Assembly: GCA_021800745.1 (NCBI GenBank)
Contig: JAJYYS010000011.1
Span: forward strand, 1 to 18,255
DNA length: 18,255 bases
Direction: 5' to 3'
From: a bacterium
Lineage (GTDB): Bacteria > SZUA-79 > Acidulodesulfobacterales > Acidulodesulfobacteraceae
Shown piece after piece: positions 15,196 to 18,255 of the stretch. A program made the position numbers and the translations under genes. How positions within the stretch are numbered: position 1 is the first letter of the stretch; each line of letters starts with the position of its first letter. The notes beneath the pieces were generated by a model. The model worked only from the letters and a program-made list of their open reading frames with translations. It made no database searches and was not told the origin of the DNA.

Positions 15196-15518
15196 AAGCT
15201 CGGTTATGATAAGATTTATTGAATAGAAAGAAATATCGAATTGTGTATAGAGCAGATGATCGATGTCTGTAAACACTTAGTAGAAGGACTAGATATTAAG
15301 GAACCGGGATCCTACGGGGAATATTTGAAATTATTTCGTCAAACGGCATAATATCGGCAAAAAATTTTAAAATCTATGAATCTATGGCTAAATTTAGAAA
15401 TTTCATAATCCGCTCTTACGATGATGTTGATGATTCTATTGTTTACGAAATCTTCAAGAACCATTTAGTCGATTTTATAAGCTTTATAGATGAAATAAGG
15501 AATTATCTGAATAAATAA
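15196..15518 (+). pseudogene. hepT: HepT (HEPN, DUF86) toxin remnant, frameshifted
   Basis: Two + strand frames together spell most of a HepT-family protein. The first frame (from about 15223) reads IERNIELCIEQMIDVCKHL then PGSYGEYLKLF, up to a TAA at 15349-15351. The second, one base back in phase (from 15342), reads NGIISAKNFKIYESMAKFRN, then FIIRSYDDVDDSIVYEIFKN and DFISFIDEIRNYL, to a stop at 15516-15518. A one-base deletion near 15340 explains the shift, and a TGA at 15220-15222 interrupts the start. The HEPN RNase motif Rx4-6H should read RN...H.Y; here it is RNFIIRSY, with Arg in place of the catalytic His. The cognate MNT antitoxin is missing. This is a dead toxin-antitoxin relic. Confidence 0.85.
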
Positions 15519-15540
15519 AATTGCCTTTGCCGAAAAAGGA

Positions 15541-17256
15541 TTACGCGCAGCAGCTAAGTTTGCTTATATCTTTTGTAAATGTCTGGGCGCAAAGTTTCAA
15601 GCTCTCCGCCATAGTCGGATAAACCCCTATTTCCTGACCTATTCTTTCAACGGTGTAATTATTTTGTATATATACGGATGCCTGCTGGATAGTCTCGGAA
15701 GAATTGTGGGCAAGCATATGTATTCCTAAGACTTTGCCCGTTTCTTTTTCCGCTATCATCTTGACAAGCCCTTCGGTTTTAAATATAGCTTGAGCCTTGG
15801 GTGTATAGCTAATCGGGAATACCGCTTTTTCAATATCGTATCCGGCTTTTACGGCCTGTTCCTCCGTAAGTCCGACTGAAGAAACTTCCGGGTCGGTAAA
15901 AGTCGTGTGAGCAACAGCGGAATAATCGGTTTTTATATGTGTTCCATCCAAAAGATTGCTTGCGGCAATCTTGCCTTCGTAAGCCGCGACGGTCACGAAA
16001 AACCACTTTCCCGTAATGTCGCCCGCGGCATAAATATTATCTTCCGAGGTTTTTAATTCGTCGTTTACGACGACAAAACCGTTTTTATCCGTTTCAACGC
16101 CTGCCGCATCCAGATTAAGTTCCATAGAATTTCCGATAATGCCGGTTGCCATTAAAAACTCGTCGAATTCAATAACTTTAATACCGTTTTCCGTTTCTAT
16201 TTCGGCATATTTTTTACCTTCTTTCTTATACAATTTCTTAATTTCGGAGCTAAATAATATTTCAATACTCTCCCTTCTTAAAATATTTTCAAGTTCCTCG
16301 GATATTTCGGGCTCCTCGTTCAACGCTACCCTGTTTGCCCTGCCGACCATAATGACTTTTGAACCGAACCTGCTAAACATCTGCGCAAACTCAAGAGCCA
16401 GTGCCCTTGTTCCCTTTATTAAAAGCGTCTTTGGAATATAGCTGATATCCAAAAGTTCAGTATTTGTCATGTAACCCGTATCTCCAAGGCCGGGAATATC
16501 AAGTATTTTATTTTTAGAACCGGTTGCGATAATAAATTTTTCGGATGAAATCACGTAAGATTGTTCGGTCATCCCTGTAGGAATTATCTCAACCGCATTT
16601 TTTGATATAAATCTGCCGGTTCCGTTAATAAACTTTATTTGCGGATAGCCTTCAAGTACATTGTAATATTTTACCTGCCTTAAAGCCGTTAGAAGAATAT
16701 CCTTTTCCTCAACAAGCGTCTTCATGTCGATCGACTTTTGTTCTACCTTAATACCTTGATATTTATTATTTAAAGGTTCATAAAATATCCGGCCGGCTTC
16801 GAGAAAGTGCTTAGACGGAACGCAGCCTCTGTTAAGGCAGGTGCCGCCTATAACCCAATTTTCGATAACGCATACCCTTAAATTCTTTTCTGCGGCATAG
16901 ATAGCTGACGAAAAAGCGGCGGAACCGCCCCCTATAATAATAAGGTCGTAGTCATAGCCGACTGCGCCGTTTTTATTATCGGCTTCGGAAACGCCTTTAG
17001 ATGAGGTTCTATCACGGCTTTCATCCAATCCTTCCGTTTCCGAAACATCATACTTGCCCGGCTTATAGCCTGCGTTTTTAATGGATAAGGTAATTGCTTC
17101 TATATTTACATTATTATCCGCAAGTATATGCGACTTATTTTCTTTCAAAACGGTATCGATATTTTTAACCCCCGGTACGGACAAGATAAATTTATTAACC
17201 CTTGCAACGCAATGCTCGCATGTCATTCCGTTTACTTCAATATTGATTTTTTTCAT
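15541..17256 (-). CDS. merA: Mercuric reductase MerA with N-terminal heavy-metal-associated domain
   Basis: A 571-residue cytoplasmic flavoenzyme that reduces Hg(II) to volatile Hg(0) with NADPH. Residues 1-68 are a heavy-metal-associated domain with GMTCEHC (C13, C16). A charged linker (about 70-100) leads to the FAD domain (IIIGGGSAAFSSA, 106-118), the redox-active pair C140/C145 (GGTCLNRGC), the NAD(P) domain, FAD motif IYAAGDITG and the dimerisation domain. The C-terminal vicinal pair C569/C570 (LSCCA), which receives Hg(II) and separates MerA from other disulfide reductases, is intact. The start is set at MKKINIEVNG because an AAAGGGGGAAG ribosome site precedes it; the open frame continues 26 codons upstream but that part has no ribosome site and overlaps the merR remnant. 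It lies 41 bp after merR on the same strand. No merT, merP or merB is seen. Confidence 0.95.
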   Translation of the reverse strand: MKKINIEVNGMTCEHCVARVNKFILSVPGVKNIDTVLKENKSHILADNNVNIEAITLSIKNAGYKPGKYDVSETEGLDESRDRTSSKGVSEADNKNGAVGYDYDLIIIGGGSAAFSSAIYAAEKNLRVCVIENWVIGGTCLNRGCVPSKHFLEAGRIFYEPLNNKYQGIKVEQKSIDMKTLVEEKDILLTALRQVKYYNVLEGYPQIKFINGTGRFISKNAVEIIPTGMTEQSYVISSEKFIIATGSKNKILDIPGLGDTGYMTNTELLDISYIPKTLLIKGTRALALEFAQMFSRFGSKVIMVGRANRVALNEEPEISEELENILRRESIEILFSSEIKKLYKKEGKKYAEIETENGIKVIEFDEFLMATGIIGNSMELNLDAAGVETDKNGFVVVNDELKTSEDNIYAAGDITGKWFFVTVAAYEGKIAASNLLDGTHIKTDYSAVAHTTFTDPEVSSVGLTEEQAVKAGYDIEKAVFPISYTPKAQAIFKTEGLVKMIAEKETGKVLGIHMLAHNSSETIQQASVYIQNNYTVERIGQEIGVYPTMAESLKLCAQTFTKDISKLSCCA

Positions 17257-17297
17257 GAATGCTCTTCCCCCTTTAATATTATTTTTATTTTCTATCG

Positions 17298-17609
17298 CTA
17301 ACTTTTGAACCTTAAAATATCTAAAATCGGGCACCTCTGGTTATCCGTTTTTTCTTCGCATAACGATATAAGATTTAAAAGCTCTTTGCGCATCAGCTTT
17401 AAAGAATTAAGTTTCTTATCTATTTCACAGACTTTTTCTTCGGCCAACTTTTTCACATTCGAGCAGGCATTATATTTATTGTTATCTAATGAAAAAATTT
17501 CGGATATTTGCTTTAAGGAAAAACCGATATCTTTTGCATGTTTTATAAAACGCAAAACATCAGCGGCCTTTTCCGGATATATCCGTTGCGTAATGGTTGC
17601 AGGATTAGG
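17298..17609 (-). pseudogene. merR: MerR mercury-responsive regulator, N-terminally truncated (no DNA-binding HTH)
   Basis: The frame encodes only the distal part of an Hg(II)-type MerR. It opens right after a TAA (17610-17612 on the - strand) with PNPATITQRIYPEKAADVLR, then FIKHAKDIGFSLKQISEIFS, the long dimerisation helix and the metal loop. All three cysteines that bind Hg(II) in Tn501 MerR are present: NACSNV, LISLCEEK and NQRCPILDIL. The first ~40 residues, holding the helix-turn-helix, are absent, and the DNA beyond the stop does not encode them. The only start would be a TTG at 17555 giving 85 residues. It sits directly upstream of merA, as merR does in many operons. Either it is a pseudogene or, less likely, a DNA-binding-free Hg sensor or chaperone. 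Confidence 0.85.
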
Positions 17610-17635
17610 TTAAAATTTTAAATAACCTCTTTTTA

Positions 17636-18196
17636 TTATTTTAAGGATTCGAGATATTTTGCCAGTATGCCGATATTCTTTGAGGACATATTTTTAAAAG
17701 AAGGCATAACAGCCCTGTATTTAACCCCATTTAAAGTTACCACGCTGTTTCTCTTAAAATGTGCGGAAGGGTCGGCTATCTGGGTCGCAATCCATGGAAA
17801 ACTTCTTATAGAGCCGATATGCGATAAATTAGGTCCCATTATTCCGCCGCCTACACCGTTTATCGTATGACACATAATACAGCCTTCGTAATGGAATAAT
17901 GCCGGTCCTGTTTTTACGCCTTTATACTGGGGAAACATTCCGTGTCCCATGTTATTTACCATTTTACCCGTCATCATATTGCCCATTCCCATCATTCCGC
18001 TATTACCCATCATTCCGTTATTACTGTTGCCGCCCATCATCCCCATCATGCCGTCGCTGCCGCCCGCCGCCCCGTTCGCGCCTTGAGCATAACTAAATTT
18101 CGCTAAATAAATCCCTGCAATAACCACAATAACTAACAGTACGGATAATATCGAAACAATTACAAATTTCTTGTTATGCAAATATTTTGTTTTCAT
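17636..18196 (-). CDS. Membrane-anchored monohaem cytochrome c with Met-rich linker
   Basis: A 186-residue protein. Residues about 10-32 form an uncleaved or poorly cleaved N-terminal signal-anchor, then a Gly/Asn/Met-rich linker (about 46-87) with 14 Met in 38 residues as repeated GMMG units. A single-haem cytochrome c domain follows, with CIMCH at C106, C109 and H110 and the likely axial Met in AVMPSF (M164). GGGIMGPNLSHIG and the final helix KNIGILAKYLESLK are typical of small class I cytochromes. It would shuttle electrons at the periplasmic face of the inner membrane. The start chosen (MKTKYL) has TGGGGGT just upstream; an ATG four codons earlier (18208) is possible but poorly preceded. 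AT-rich DNA upstream contains overlapping TATAAT words at 18229-18239. The merR remnant lies 26 bp downstream, so it may once have shared a transcript with the mer genes. Confidence 0.85.
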   Translation of the reverse strand: MKTKYLHNKKFVIVSILSVLLVIVVIAGIYLAKFSYAQGANGAAGGSDGMMGMMGGNSNNGMMGNSGMMGMGNMMTGKMVNNMGHGMFPQYKGVKTGPALFHYEGCIMCHTINGVGGGIMGPNLSHIGSIRSFPWIATQIADPSAHFKRNSVVTLNGVKYRAVMPSFKNMSSKNIGILAKYLESLK

Positions 18197-18255
18197 AAAA
18201 ACCCCCATTCTTGTAATTTAATAATTTAATTATATTATATTAATTTTAAATTTGT

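Noticed and set aside
15524..15539. Terminator immediately after merA
   Set aside because: Only a 5-bp AT-rich stem with a 6-base loop; too weak for its own entry, mentioned with the better hairpin at 15088-15104.
17257..17334. Longer merA start 26 codons upstream
   Set aside because: The extension overlaps the merR remnant, has no ribosome site and does not resemble MerA; a strong site precedes MKKINIEV.
17950..18065. Short direct repeats suggesting a CRISPR or minisatellite
   Set aside because: They are codon-level repeats of GMMG units in the cytochrome linker, with no constant repeat-spacer pattern.
17899..18096. A 65-codon + strand frame rich in Pro, Arg and Tyr
   Set aside because: It is the antisense of the Met/Gly-rich linker of the cytochrome; its composition is explained by that repeat.

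Overview
The window looks like a chromosomal segment of an AT-rich, anaerobic or microaerophilic Gram-negative bacterium. It encodes a Sec-exported outer-membrane barrel, a membrane-anchored c-type cytochrome and a large formate-oxidising redox cluster. The gene mix would fit a deltaproteobacterium-like lineage of metal-rich, possibly acidic habitats. That placement is a guess from gene content; no marker gene in the window fixes the taxonomy.

Region 1 (1-6359, + strand) is a hyf-like operon in the order hyfB (5' part off the window), hyfC, hyfE, hyfF, hyfG, hyfI. It resembles a group-4 [NiFe] hydrogenase or a minimal complex I. The large subunit HyfG has lost all four cysteines that bind the Ni-Fe centre (S204/N207 and S466/I469 stand at the aligned positions), whereas HyfI keeps its [4Fe-4S] ligands. 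It is therefore best called an energy-converting-hydrogenase-related (Ehr) complex: a predicted ion-pumping, quinone-reactive machine that cannot be a hydrogenase.

Region 2 (6360-11383, + strand) follows a 180-200 bp spacer containing a good extended -10 promoter. It encodes a soluble-type NAD-linked molybdenum formate dehydrogenase of the FdsGBAD kind, compacted into two polypeptides: an FdsG-FdsB (NuoE-NuoF) fusion and an FdsA-FdsD fusion. Together the two regions suggest a formate oxidase that can deliver electrons to NAD+ and/or to the Ehr membrane complex. No separate HyfH/NuoI ferredoxin subunit lies in the window, so the iron-sulfur-rich N-terminus of FdsA may supply the wire.

Region 3 is a single intergenic site. 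A perfect 24-bp palindrome at 11388-11411, between convergent genes, contains the exact consensus parS (ParB/Spo0J binding) 16-mer. This suggests that the window lies in the origin-proximal part of a chromosome.

Region 4 (11436-15540, mostly - strand) is a housekeeping-to-decaying zone. It holds an orphan radical-SAM/helix-hairpin-helix DNA-repair-like protein, two small membrane proteins (DUF4149-like and DUF2784-like), and an outer-membrane beta-barrel. It also holds three gene remnants found by reading past stop codons and frameshifts: the first 26 codons of an aldo/keto reductase, the C-terminal half of a PfpI/DJ-1 protein, and a frameshifted HepT (HEPN) toxin with its catalytic His changed.

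Region 5 (15541-18208, - strand) is a mercury/redox group: a membrane-anchored Met-rich cytochrome c, a merR that has lost its DNA-binding N-terminus but kept all three Hg(II) cysteines, and an apparently intact mercuric reductase merA with no transport genes alongside. No tRNA, rRNA, CRISPR array, transposase or recognisable insertion-sequence end was seen.
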